DNA of 64,000 bases from Leptoclinus maculatus. Lineage: Eukaryota; Chordata; Actinopteri; Perciformes; Stichaeidae. This document shows, in pieces, positions 49,591 through 61,347 of the stretch (position 1 is its first letter; every line of letters starts with the position of its first letter). The position numbers and the translations under genes were made by a program. The notes beneath the pieces were generated by a model that did not search any database, was not told the DNA's origin, and saw only the letters and a program-made list of their open reading frames with translations. The stretch is taken from assembly GCA_032191485.1 (NCBI GenBank), contig JAVDOI010000002.1, positions 10,035,120-10,099,119 on the forward strand, in the 5' to 3' direction.

Positions 49591-50430
49591 CTGTACGTGA
49601 GAGAGGCTATGATGAGTGCGCCAGGTTGTAATAGGCCTGATGCAGAACTGCAGTGGTCGAGAATACCGCGTGAATGGTCCTGATGAGAGTGTGCGCTGCC
49701 TGCCGACGAAGAGGGAAACACAGACGAGTGATCCGCTCGGTGCGTCAGGACGCACAAGACAACCGCAGATGTCCTGTGTACACTATCCGAATTAGATCGG
49801 CCGATTTAAATCCGTAGAGCTTTTTTTTTCTTTTTCTTCTTTCATGAAGGCGAAGAGTCCACAATTTGACAATGGAAGCGTCCCGTGAATAGATACACAC
49901 CAGACATCCAAGAGTCTGATTCGTGTTACGCAGACGTTTTGCAACGGTGGCACATTTGCTCACATGCTCACCGAAGGACGGACACCACGGTTACAACTTC
50001 AAACGTGTTCATATTCCTCCTCAGTTTGACATTTCCGTCTCCGCTTAACGTCGTAGTAACTCGCATGTTGTTACATGTTGTTAAGCAGGACAATGGTGTC
50101 GTCGCTGTTATTTATTTTGATGCCCACACGGGCGCATTTTCGTGAGAATCTGCTCTATCCCTGAGGATTTTCTCCCGCTGCCTTTATCATATTTTTAGTC
50201 GGGTGGATTTTTTTTTTTCTTTCCCCTCTCCCGTTTTTCGTCGGTTTGTCTTTAAGATAGCAGGCTATTAATTTGTAATTCTTATGCATCCGCACGAAGA
50301 CGGGACCAGAGAGGAGAGAACGAGTGATAACCAGAGGGGGAGAGAAGGAGAAGGAGGCAAGTGAGGAGGGAAGCGGAAAATGAATGAGACACACTGAGCA
50401 ATCAAGGAAAAGGAGATTGGAGGATTCAAG
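49585..50430 (+). other. Putative non-coding first exon (5' UTR) with splice donor
   Basis: Starting downstream of the TATA-like box, this CpG-enriched block passes into a purine-rich segment (50305-50430) and ends GGATTCAAG|GTAGGAACG, a good donor with the boundary at 50430/50431. Frames inside are short upstream ORFs, for example a MNETH peptide near 50381; the 86-residue frame at 49885-50145 has no domain. I infer a long 5' UTR exon of a plus-strand gene whose coding exons lie beyond the window, with sequence from 50431 on being first intron. The start is approximate. The gene cannot be named. An alternative is a CpG-rich bidirectional or lncRNA promoter. Confidence 0.4.
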
Positions 50431-51599
50431 GTAGGAACGAAGCACAGTTTCCATGTTATATGTTCTTAATATATGTGATACCAGCGCGACAATAATAGCA
50501 TGTAATGTGCACCACCCGGGCTTCCAGTATGCAGGCTTCGTGAGGGGTTCAGGCGTGTAAGCCGATTTATTTATTCATATTTCTTTGCTTTGACAGATAC
50601 GGAGTTCGTGCTTACGGTGCGTCAACAGCAGTCGCTTCATATTTAAAATGCGTGTTAGATGCTCTAAATTAGTCGGATTTGAAAGTGTGGGATCCCGTTC
50701 GTGGGCCTATGCATTGCACCCTGGCCTGCGCACTAAAAAAGATCTCGGCAATTTTTATTAATACATACAGTCTGTGAAAAGTGGGGGAAATTAGTGTTTT
50801 CTTGTCCCATGAAAGCAAAGTGGTGGAAGAAATTGTCAGCTTGGTAAATGTAGGGAGGTGACACTGAAAAAAAGCAGGCGGATTATGAGGCTGTTAAATG
50901 ATGAACTCATTCTTTCCAAATTGCTCACCAGAAAAAAGGAAATGTAGCCAACATGTCCTGGGATGTTGGCTCCACGTGTGGTTTTAGCAAACATCCCTCT
51001 CACTGGTTCTTCTTTTTTTTTATCTGAGCACAAGTTCTTTCCAAGAGAGAAAGGAACCTCACTGACTATTAGAGGAATAAATGCATCAGAGCAAAGTGTA
51101 CAGCCTCAAAGTGAACTCCTCTGCCCAATCCCCCATGTCCCAGACTACACCATTAATCCTGTACCTCTTCAAATCATTACCTTTGGACCAGCTGCTCTCA
51201 GAGGGGTCTGGGGAGCCCCAGGAGTCCTTGAGGAATGTGGTCCCCGACAAAGTGAGACTTGGTTTGATTTCCCTCAAATTTAACTCACAATTAGAGAACG
51301 TATCGAAATAGCAAACCTGATGGGTTCATGTCTTCAATAATAAATGCATCACCTCATTACAGCGTAAAAAAAACAACAGCAGGAAAAATATATCCAAATT
51401 TGATCAAATGTGACTCTGTATGTTTAGGGGTTCGCATGATGAAAATTGAGGCGCCCTTATTTTATTACTATTCAGAACTAATTCCCAATTTAATAATAAA
51501 ACATCTAATAAAAAAGGCATCAACAGCCTAAAACCTATTTTTCTTTGTGTGTTATTATGATAAAATTGAACCTGAGCATGAAAGACCCTGAAAACAGTT
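50431..51599. other. Presumed intron or intergenic, no gene seen
   Basis: Sequence after the candidate donor: CpG-containing for about 300 bp, then AT-rich. Overlapping frames near 50963-51311 lack domains. Confidence 0.45.
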
Positions 51600-51990
51600 A
51601 TTTTCTGCTGGTAAGCCTTTTCCTCATTTCACCGGGGTGCATTGTGTTTGTCCTGCCAATTCTCGGGGAAAAATTGGCATGTCTACTATTCTGAAGGGGC
51701 TGAATGAAATTCAAATTCTTCAGGTGGTAAAACAGCAATATTGCAACTGTCTGATTGCGTTATCTGGGCATTCAAGAAGCCAGACTTGGAATTGGTTTAC
51801 CGCCAAACACTCTCCCCGGGAAGACAGAAGGATTTATTTCCCCCTTGTCTGTGTGTCACATCACCATCAGAAAAATTATTCTCGGCTTTCAATGGGTGAA
51901 TAATAGTCATACATTAGCATGGCATTAATGGTCGTCAGACTTTTAATAAGTCACTGATCATAATTAGATTTATTTCAGTTGCTCTGCAAT
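51600..51990. promoter_or_regulatory. Candidate conserved non-coding element
   Basis: Repeat-free block with TTATCTGGGC near 51760, AAAAATTATTCTCGG near 51871, TAGCATGGCATTAATGG near 51916 and GATCATAATTAGATTT near 51956. GATA-like and TAAT cores together. No coding evidence, although an 88-residue frame crosses part of it. Confidence 0.33.
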
Positions 51991-53288
51991 ACTGTGGCCA
52001 GGCTTCGACAGACATATTCTGTTGAAGGAATAGTCGTGAAGGAAATACTGTATTTCGTTTTTTTTTTTTTAAATGGGTGTTTGGTGCAGGTGTGCACACT
52101 ACAAATGCACAGCCTCATGCTTTCATACAGTACGAGTGTATATGCACGCACACACACATGCGCGCACACTCGCTGTGTTTTTTTTTATGAATAAGAATAC
52201 AAGTGCTGTCTCCAAAAGTCAGTGCTCGTACATTTTCTTTGCATTTGTGTTAGTCTCTCCGTTATGCAATATGTATGTACCCCCCTATAGCACTTTGACA
52301 AGGCTGGCTAAATTAATATGTTAATAGAAATTAAGCAGAAAGATACAGCACTGCTATGAATTTCAAAAAAATGACCTATGATGTTTACCTCAGGGCAGTT
52401 AAATGCATCTATGCCCGTCCAAAGAAAAATGTGAGAATAACATTCACCACGTCTCAGTTTTCCCCAGCGTGGTTATTAATTACAGCAGAGGACTCCTATC
52501 GAATGTATATGCCAATAAAGGATTGTTGATTCTGACACGGCATGGGTATTTGACCTTAACCTGTGAAGGCCACGTATATATCTTTCTTTTTTTTTCACGC
52601 AGATGATGGTGTGAAATGAAAATGAGTGTGTTTTGTAGTACCAGCGCATTATTCTGCAGTTGCAATGGGCTTCGGGTAACAAATAACATCATTCGAAAAG
52701 GCAGAGAAAAACTGATTATGTACACTGCTGTAAGAATTCACCAAATCCATGATTCAGTTGTGTGTCTTTTTGTATTTTTTGAGAAGAACAATTGTCTTCA
52801 AGTTCTCCACAGACGATTTGACCTGTATAGGATTTTTACATTATCAGATTTGATTTATCAAAAATGGAAAAAATAAAAAACTATACACAAAACCTTTATA
52901 AATTCCAAAAGACACCTTTCAGTCAATTCAAGTGATGGTTTTTTCTAATGCACAACAATGACAAATATCCATTCAGGGAAAAAAACGTACTGCTGTTCAA
53001 TTTTACCATTCAATACAAAAGAGACAATGAACAAGTATAATCCCGCATACATTTATCTACAACTACACGCCACAAAATATGTAGCCATTCAACTTTTTTC
53101 CCATCACGTTTTCCTTTTGTTAGTCTTGCGAGGAAACTTGTGCGAGTAGATTAAGAATCGCAGCCGTCAACTCAGTAAAAGCATCAATCCTCTATCTTTG
53201 TTTAATAACTTTCACATTTTTATGTGAAGTTCAATTGTTACAGTACACCCCCATATATTCAGCCTATTCCGATGTTTGCTGATGTAGT

Positions 53289-53289
<1 letters not shown>
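51991..53289. other. Non-coding stretch, no gene seen
   Basis: AT-rich with T runs near 52060, 52178 and 52588. No gene or mobile-element signal. Confidence 0.5.
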
Positions 53290-53324
<35 letters not shown>

Positions 53325-53333
53325 CACACACAC
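53290..53333. repeat. (CA)n microsatellite, one interruption
   Basis: About 22 CA units with a CG step near 53318. Confidence 0.97.
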
Positions 53334-53619
53334 GCTGTTACTTACTGTACTCACATGCTGCCACTTTAAGCTTGTTCAACCTCCAGGAGGGAATGATTGG
53401 AGAATCTTTCGTGGCGGTTCAGAGCAGAGGACGTCCACACTGGCACGGCGGTGTATTCTGAGGATAAACGTAACCTCGTTGTTGTCTTTTGATGATTAAA
53501 AGCTCCCAGATACAGATAACCGATTAGAAGTACAAGCCTTTCCAAGCTAGTCTACCGCTCCTCTCATGGTCCTCTGTACAGGGGGATTTATCTTGAATAA
53601 TCATGTCCATAGTCCATAT

Positions 53620-53870
53620 TGATTTATCGTAATTTCCGAAGATCATTTGTAAATATAATCCGTTCAAAACAACCCTCTGCGAGATTGAATTGTTTTTTTA
53701 CCTTTTTCTTTTTCCAAATGTCATTTTGGCATTGCCCTCAAAATGATGTAGCTGCAACCTTTACCACAACAATTTTGGAACGGCATTTGCCACGCTATCA
53801 TTACAAATTTGCTGACATTTGCAACAAAATTGATACGCATTGGTTGATACTATAATCAGAATGGCTTGGA
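53620..53870. promoter_or_regulatory. Candidate conserved non-coding element
   Basis: Repeat-free AT-rich block with evenly spaced ATTTG/CAAAT-type motifs (near 53646, 53716, 53808 and 53818) and a GCCACGCTATCATTAC segment near 53789. Could be an enhancer or matrix-attachment sequence. Texture only. Confidence 0.23.
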
Positions 53871-54879
53871 GATTGAAATTGTCTACTGTAGCTTCATTTC
53901 AGTGGGTGATCAGTGAGCTCTCTCCAACCTTTTCCATGTCATTAGGATGCATGCATTTTCTAATCTTTAATGCCCTTTACAGTCAGAATGCTATGTCTCT
54001 GTAGGGAAGTTTTTCACTGGACTGACCTAGAAACAGTATATTTGTATAGTGCCAGGTAGCTTTTCCTCACTGCTTCCCTTCGTAGGCAGCACTGTTTACC
54101 TGGCAGCTCTGTGGTTGTCACCAGCCTGATAAGGCTGACAAGAAAGCCATTATGATTATAATGACAGTTATTGTGGTTCAGTGTTTTACCACAGCCGACA
54201 AAACACACTGGAAATGGGTTTAAACAGCTGTTGTTGGACTAATTATTGCCATCAAAAATACCCTATTATGTTTTCTAAGGCTTTTCGTTACGTGTTGGCT
54301 GTTTTCCACTAAAATGCTGGATTACATTTTGGGAGCATGAACAATAATGGATTGGAAAGAGACGAGGCAAGGCAAGGACAAGAGGGGGGAAAGAAAATAG
54401 AGTAGGGTGAAGAGTACAGAGTGCAATAGCAGAAGAGGAGAGGTACATAATGGGCACAAAGCATAAATCTTTGCTGTGGTGCCGAGGTGCAAAAGCAATG
54501 GGCAGCGTGTGCGTCCATTTTGAGCCTTGTGGCCTTTTGTGCAGTGGAGATCTCTGTGAATGTAGCCGTGCACACACACAGCAGTCTGTAACTGCTGTTC
54601 TCTGCTTCATCTAGAGAAAGACTGAAGGTGTGGGCTTTGAGGAGCCAATCTTACAGGAACCCTACCACACACTAATTCAATTCAATTGCTGCCAGGCTTG
54701 AGCATGTGTAGGCGCCGGCGTGGCGAAAAATGAGCAGGAGCAACAAGCGCACATGAACAGAAGAAATCGATGAGGACTCTTTTTCATAAATTGAGTGGGT
54801 GTTAAATTAGCTGGATGGGCCCATGTAGCAACACTTTGGATTGAGTGCCTGGTGCATTTGGGTGGTGTCTATCGACTGG
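53871..54879. other. Non-coding stretch, no gene seen
   Basis: Purine-rich plus strand at 54355-54445, whose complement gives the Ser/Leu/Phe-rich minus-strand frames (up to 111 residues). No gene evidence. Confidence 0.5.
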
Positions 54880-55330
54880 GGAGACAACTTGGTGTTCGGC
54901 AGTGAAAAGACCCTGTGATGCTCAATCAATGTGACCAATCAGCCTCGCCAGCAATTCATTTGGTTTTACACAGATTTGTCAGGGAGAAGGGGGGACTCTG
55001 AGCTGGTGTTTGAAAAGGGAGTCGCTGGCTTTTCGGCGACCAAACTCTAACCGCCGTTTGTAATGGTCGGCTTTGATTGCCCTCTTTAGCCTGCCTGATT
55101 ATCCTATTCATGTTGTTAAAAGCAACATCAAATACCAGTTATCAGCTCACGCCGTGTTTGTCAGTTTTCATTTCTTAACATGTATTTAATGGCTATTTAA
55201 GGCCCTGTGCCAATATACAATTTTGAGGGCACTTGGGAATAATGATCACAAATCAATATAATCTTGTCTGCCATTTTAGCAAATCAGTAATGGCAGCTCC
55301 TGCCAAAGGTGCATAATGGCAAAGGTGCTC
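54880..55330. promoter_or_regulatory. Candidate conserved non-coding element
   Basis: Repeat-free block with CTCAATCAATGTGACCAATC near 54920, GGCTTTGATTGCC near 55068, CTGATTATCC near 55095, TTAATGGCTATTTAAGG near 55186 and AATGATCACAAATCAATAT near 55241. Several AATCAAT/TGATT cores (PBX/MEIS- or CCAAT-like) stand out. Among the stronger enhancer-like blocks here. Confidence 0.35.
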
Positions 55331-56156
55331 TTAACGCTGTGAGATGGATTCAGATCTTTCTGCGCCTGTAGCAAAGCACACACGCAAAGAGAGAAATGTA
55401 CGACTGCTGAAAAATATATGCCATTACAGAAACAGGAAGCAAACACAAACGCATTTTCAGCGGCACTAGCAGAGAATAATAACTGTTCTGCTGGATTATC
55501 ATATCCGTCGACACAAATTGAGTGCTAAATTTGCACAAAAAAACTAAAATCACTGAAGAGCGGAAGACAAAGAGCCTCAGACACCAGAGAAAAAGAGAGA
55601 AGGTCCATCAGGCCATCTGGGTAAAACCCTTGTCCTCAGGTAATTGGAGTAGCTTTCCACGTCCAATCCGTCCGTCTGAAAAAGGAGACGCACACAGATG
55701 AAAGGAAACAGGGATCAATTGACCTAATAGCTTGTCCAATCAATCCTTATGTTTTTTTCTGATAGCTTGACGGAGGGTGCAGACCAGAGTGGCGGATGAG
55801 CCCCTGTAATTGGCTTGGCCAGAGCTGGCCGAGTGGGAGGCTGAGTGGTAATGGCAGGAGTAGTCGTCGACCCTCCTCACGCCTGGCGCTCTCTCACTCC
55901 ACCAGCGTCAATACTGACACCTTTGTCCTCATTACCTTCAGCTTAGTGCCATGTACGGGCCTTTCATCTGCTGCTAAAGGACTTCAATGTTCCTTCATTA
56001 CACCTCCCTTTACACAATCCACTTCTCGCTTCCTGCCTCCTGACCCCTCACGCTTAATGACTAATACAGGAGCTACTCAACATCGTCTCAGCTATCAACG
56101 CAATTGGTCAGGCAGCAGAATCATGAGAGACGTGTATATAAACAGGATCTACTTTT

Positions 56157-56189
56157 GTGTGTGTGTGTGTGTGCCTGTGTGTGTGTGTC
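56157..56189. repeat. Interrupted (TG)n tract
   Basis: TG repeat with a GTGCCTG interruption in the middle. Confidence 0.93.
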
Positions 56190-56340
56190 TGGCTGTCTGG
56201 CCCTTACAAGCAGTGATGTTCACCTGAGACTCACCTGAGTCAGTCCACCGAGGACGGCTCTGGTGAGTTCGTATTTGTGTCAGCAGTACTCCCCTTGGAG
56301 TATCTGGTGTTAGACTGCTGTGAGCATGTTTGCGTCTCTG

Positions 56341-56344
<4 letters not shown>

Positions 56345-56379
<35 letters not shown>
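56345..56379. repeat. (TG)n microsatellite
   Basis: About 17 perfect TG units. Confidence 0.97.
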
Positions 56380-56380
<1 letters not shown>

Positions 56381-56683
56381 TATGCTGTATGTTGTGAGAA
56401 GAGGCAACGCCAAGAAACAACACAGGGCCAAAGAAAGCTGTTTGTTTATCCATCTGCCAATATGGGAGTTGGAGGGAAACCGGTAGTGAAAAGAGAGAGG
56501 GGGGGAGGGTAAGAAAGATGAAGCTCCTACATGGAGGTGTGAGAGGGCACGTGTATTCATAAACAGCTGCAAAAACACCCAGAGCATAATACATGCAGTA
56601 GGCAGATGCCAGATGAGACAGAAAAGGGGGGGAGGTGCACCATAATGGAAAAAGTCCATAAACACCTAGAGCAATGAACTTCA

Positions 56684-56684
56684 G

Positions 56685-56716
<32 letters not shown>

Positions 56717-56738
56717 GAGAAAAAGAGAGAGAGAGAGC
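56684..56738. repeat. (GA)n tract, interrupted
   Basis: GA repeat of about 27 units with AAAGGG and AAAA interruptions. Confidence 0.95.
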
Positions 56739-57059
56739 ATCCGGAGTGGATTAATTAAGGATTATAATTATGTTGGGACTATGCATGTCTCACCTGAGAC
56801 TGCCCCGTGCCGCTCCTCTCCAATCCTCATGCCCTCTGCTCCTCTGCACATATGGACACAAACCACAGGAAAATACTACCCACAACTGCGGTATCATCGG
56901 TTCACCTCTCATGACACCGTGCAGAAGAGTGAATGAGTGCAATGGCGGTATTAACTTTTTTTTTGTTGCTGCTTTTGGCATCAACCCACTACAACACTGT
57001 TATTGTGTGTTCACGCTGTAAATTTGCCAAGTTAATCGGTGCGCTGCAAATTGTTGGAG

Positions 57060-57480
57060 TATAATAAGACTTTCCTTGGTACATTAAGGTCTGTTATCAG
57101 ACAAAGACTGTGGTTTATGAACATCACTAACTGGTACTAAAGAGAAGTGAATGCAAGTTATTTTCAAACTTCAAATCTTCAGCCACTAGGGGGCAGTGGA
57201 ACACGCTGTAAATACAACATTGACATAATATCACCTTATAAAGTTGATGTGGTGAACAAGTCACATATTTACACATCCAGTAGACACAAAGCAATATGAT
57301 TTATTTGGAGACATATTTGTGACAAATGTAACACTCAACTCTCTGACTTTTTCTGTCTGTCGTTCGGTGCTAAGCAGGGAGCGTGCAGCGGGTATATCAG
57401 AGCTTTTCTACATAACCAGCTGGACGAAGGGTTGATGAGAGCGACGGCTGAACCAAAAAAAACTAATTTTGTTAAAAGGA
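57060..57480. repeat. Probable dispersed fish repeat fragment
   Basis: GCCACTAGGGGGCAGTGG near 57182, GATTTATTTGGAGACATATT near 57298 and GGTGCTAAGCAGGGAGCGTG near 57367 resemble motifs of repeats that recur in fish genomes. The block contains no coding frame. Ends and class were not found; the call is from memory of the motifs. Confidence 0.4.
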
Positions 57481-58270
57481 AACTCAATGGAATAGCTTAC
57501 AGTAGCTTAGGTTGTACAACAATTTACCTCATCTTGCACAAATTTATTCAAAATTGTTGCAACTGTCGCAAATTTGCATCGGTGCCGTAATGAATAGTTT
57601 AGATGCAAAACATTTGCAGACGAGTATTCACATTTAGCGTCAAGCCCCCCCGGTGTGTAATGGCCTCAACTCTAACCCCGTTGCAGAGACGGGCAGTGAG
57701 GTTTTTGGTGTCAGATTTTCTCTTTTCTTTTTTTTTACAGCGTTAGGGTTACGGTTAAGATAGGATTGAGATTGTAATGTCCCATGCCCCATGTTTTCCA
57801 GTTGAAGATGCACAATGGTCAACAACTAGCACGCAGGTGTGGATTTAACAGAGTCACTGTGAAGTAAGCTGCTGCTAAAAATGACCATGCATGCTCAGCA
57901 TGTTTGCTTCTAAAAACTAAAGCGCAGTGCAGCAATTTTTAGCAACTGAATGCTTTGCTACAGGGACAAAAAAAAATGAGTTTTAAGGAAGAAAAAAAAT
58001 CTAAACGATGGGCGACATGAAAAGCTACATGGTGGATGCTGACGGACATTTTTCTAATAAAACACACTGGCTTGTTTTTCAGGATATGAACGCTCTTATA
58101 ATCCAATAACGATTACACACCGCTTGTGCTCCCATCCTGTAGTGCTATTAGAATATGAAAACGAACCACACGTCATACGTCATCTGGCCACAAATGACAC
58201 TTGCCAGACCACAGCTTAACCTCTGGTCAACTCACAGCACTAAGACAACACAAACAAAACACACACAAAC

Positions 58271-58273
<3 letters not shown>
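57481..58273. other. Non-coding stretch, no gene seen
   Basis: Ordinary AT-rich sequence with short A runs (57967, 57993). Nothing recognised. Confidence 0.5.

Positions 58274-58351
<78 letters not shown>
58274..58351. repeat. (CA)n microsatellite, 78 nt
   Basis: About 39 perfect CA units preceded by ACACAAACAAA. Frames through it are translations of the repeat. Confidence 0.98.
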
Positions 58352-58356
<5 letters not shown>

Positions 58357-58549
58357 TGCTCTGCAGCCACAGACACAAGGCATTTAGGGAACAGAATGGA
58401 AAAGGATTTAATTGAGTCTTTGATCATTATAGAATTACCATGTGCCTTCTTGGCACCCTTGTTATTGTTTCATGGATTAATCATTTTCATTCCACAAATT
58501 GTGGAATCCACATAGCAAATCAGTGGGCTGCCTGCACGACATAGATACG

Positions 58550-58810
58550 CAGTTTTAGCAAGGGCATTTTAATGTGTTCTTGCCCTCCAATTGGCTCAAG
58601 CCGTCCATGCGACTTGATTTATTTGAAAGATTGGTTTTTATTGATTTACTGAATTAATGTGGTGCCAGTTTAATCAGTGTGCTATGGAACTATGCAGAAT
58701 TTGACATCTCTGTGAACTCAGATGAATTGAGTGTACAATATTGATCTGGTTATCCACAGTATTTATTCAGCTATTTGTCTAAGAGCTGATTAATTCAGTG
58801 TGTACCAAAT
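58550..58810. promoter_or_regulatory. Candidate conserved non-coding element
   Basis: Repeat-free AT-rich block with CTCCAATTGGCTC near 58586, TTTACTGAATTAATGTGG near 58644, CAGTTTAATCAGTGTG near 58665 and GCTGATTAATTCAGTG near 58785. TAAT and CCAAT-like cores. No conservation data. Confidence 0.32.
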
Positions 58811-60345
58811 AATATAGGTGTGCGTTTATGAGGCTGTGCGAGTGTTTCTGTTTGTGTGTGTCTCTCTCCCTCTCTCTCTCTCTGTATATTTGCGGAACTG
58901 GTAATTGCATCTGTTATGGACTGCAGGTTCTTGTATTGGAAAAAACAGCATTTACAATTTATACCCTTTCTTTTCTGTACATGCAAAAGCAAGCTGCTAT
59001 CATATGTTGTGAAATGACACATTACATGCAGCCTCAGCACATGCTCGTTCAGCATTAATGCACATGGGAACATACATACATACGCGCACAAACACACACC
59101 ACACAAAATAACAGTGTACGCATGTAAGTACACCGTGCTTATAAGCTTGCAGGTATCATTGTGTAACAACAGCGTGTGCTGTAATTGAAGGCCGTCCATT
59201 GTAGGGCTGGAGCAGCGTTTAGCACCGGTGTGGTGATTGAGCAGTATCTGTCAAGTAGGGCCAGAGGAGGGAGAGCAGTTCTCCAATTAGAGCCAACTCA
59301 GGATGGATATGGATGCTTTCTGACAGCTGTCTCTTCTGATGCGGCTGCATGTGGAAGAAGAACATTAGCTTGAAGATGTTTGTTTAGGCTCATTATGGAT
59401 AAAAACAGAAGCTTCACACATCTCTTTCCCCCTATTCCATGTGACATGGACGACCACCGATGTTGATGTTACGCAGAAGAGAATAATTTGGCTGCACGCA
59501 TTCATAGAAATGCTTCTATTCACCAGACATTGTGCGGTCCTAATCCTACAAGGATATTCAAGTACACAGGAGCAAAGAAAATGATGACTTTCCGCGGCTT
59601 GGCATGTAAGTGTACAGTAGAATCCTAAAACTGCATGCTATTGTACAGTACTATTGTAGGTGCAGTGAGAACTTGTTACTGGAGGGAAAACTCAGCCATG
59701 TAACGGAACACAGCAGAAATTTTAACTCCTACTCTATGTGCTTATTTAATTATATGACATGGACCACAACTCAGGTCGTAATTACCATACAAGTTCAAAT
59801 AAATGCAAAGGGCAGCACTCTATTCTACTGGCATTATCTGCTATGCATTGTATTACAGTGTATGTAGTTAATAAGATGAACGACTGAAGATACTCAAGGT
59901 ATGGTCCTTGTGTTTACAGGCAAATAGGATCGGGAAGTAGTTACATTTAGGAAGAAATACCATTGAATATAATTCATTAGGTTTTGTATAGTCGGTGGTT
60001 TTCACCAAAAGCCGCGTAAAGTTGCTAGAAAGCCTAATGTATAGACTGTGGATTCCTTGAACCGCTTACCTGCCTCTACAGACACAAAGAAACATTAACC
60101 TTCAGCATCACGCAGCATTTTCACATAGTTTCTTTTATGCTACAATACTTTACACTCAGAGGTTACATGAATGCCAGTAACTTAATTATGACCAGATTAA
60201 GGCAGTGCTCAAATGATTTTAGCTGCAATGTAAACATGTTAACTGGATTATCTTAGTTGAATTAAATCCAGAATTGAAGAAAGGATAACTGAATTGTCTG
60301 ACCCCAAAATCGATCTTTTGCTGTACACCATTCTGATTTATTTTG
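58811..60345. other. Non-coding stretch, no gene seen
   Basis: Contains a short CT run (58861-58883). The repeat-poor part at 59160-59390, with an AATTAGAGCC motif, may be regulatory. No gene evidence. Confidence 0.5.
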
Positions 60346-60353
60346 GTGTTTTT

Positions 60354-61339
60354 CAGTGGCGGCTGGTGGAACATTTTCTAGGTAGGGTCATGCAATCAAT
60401 TTCAGCAAACATCCCAGTATGATTTAGTGCAAAGAAATGAAGCTATCAAACACGCATTACTACTTTGCAGTTAAATATTTAACATTTATTCCAACATGAA
60501 AAAAAGCAGTAAATAACACTGATAAACACGTCAGGACATCTTATTTTAGTCACCCTCACAGGGAATTCAGTATAATATATATATATATATACAGTATAAT
60601 ATATATCATATAATAATATTCAGTATAATATAAAACACACACATACATATATAGATATAAGCTATGATGAGTTTTCACTGTTAATTTACCATCTCAATTA
60701 AATGTTGATGCCTCCATGACCAAGTTAAGCAGATGAGAGGACAACTATGTAGAAGAAAAGATGTTCACTTTGCCTAATATGTAGCTTGACAGAGTGTGCC
60801 CTGGTGTTCTCATGTCTCCTTACCTCCTCATCCCTCACTCCCGTAACTGTCCGTGCTGGATCTGTCCCCGTTGTTTTAAAAAGCTAAATAAGTTATTAGC
60901 ATGACTGCATCCAGCGAGCCAAACCTGTCTGATGTACAGCTACTAGAGAAGCTTCATGTACTGCTTCTCTTTCCTGCTAGTCTGCTGTCTGATTGTGAGG
61001 TCAGGCTGATCTGGGATCAGCTCTTTAGCCTGAAGTTTCTCCGCCAAAGTTCTCCTCTTGGAGGTCTTGGAGGAGTAGTGCTCGCGCTGGCGCTCACCTG
61101 TAGAGACTTCTCCTGACGAGGACGCGCAGCTTTGGGCCAAACGACTTTGGCCCAAAGCTGAATCTATTTGAGGACGCTGATTGGCTAAATTGTATGTCAC
61201 TCATTTATATCTGTGTGTTTCATAGACCCGCCTCTTTTGGACCAATTCTCGAGTTCCATAGTTCAAAAACACAAATGTTTTGTTTTTGTGTGGCTCAAGG
61301 TGCCAGGCCCCATGGCCCTCTATTGGCCAGCCGCCACTG
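60354..61339. mobile_element. Non-autonomous hAT transposon
   Basis: The termini CAGTGGCGGCTGG and CCAGCCGCCACTG are perfect 13-bp inverted repeats. They are flanked by a perfect 8-bp duplication, GTGTTTTT (60346-60353 and 61340-61347). At 986 bp with no transposase frame it is a non-autonomous derivative. Inside are an AT-rich simple-repeat zone (60570-60660) and a perfect hairpin at 61128-61159 (14-bp arms AGCTTTGGGCCAAA, 4-nt loop). Opposite-strand frames at 60901-61116 and 60943-61200 overlap each other and have no domain. The exact ends and duplication suggest a fairly recent insertion. Confidence 0.93.
61128..61159. repeat. Perfect hairpin in hAT element
   Basis: AGCTTTGGGCCAAA, loop CGAC, then its exact complement. 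14-bp arms within the 60.4-kb hAT element. Confidence 0.95.
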
Positions 61340-61347
61340 GTGTTTTT

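Larger units (their letters stand above)
55331..57059. other. Non-coding stretch with TG and GA repeats
   Basis: Ordinary sequence around three simple repeats. The block 55770-56060 is repeat-poor and GC-balanced and could be regulatory. The 143-residue frame at 55796-56227 ends in a TG repeat and has no domain. Confidence 0.5.
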
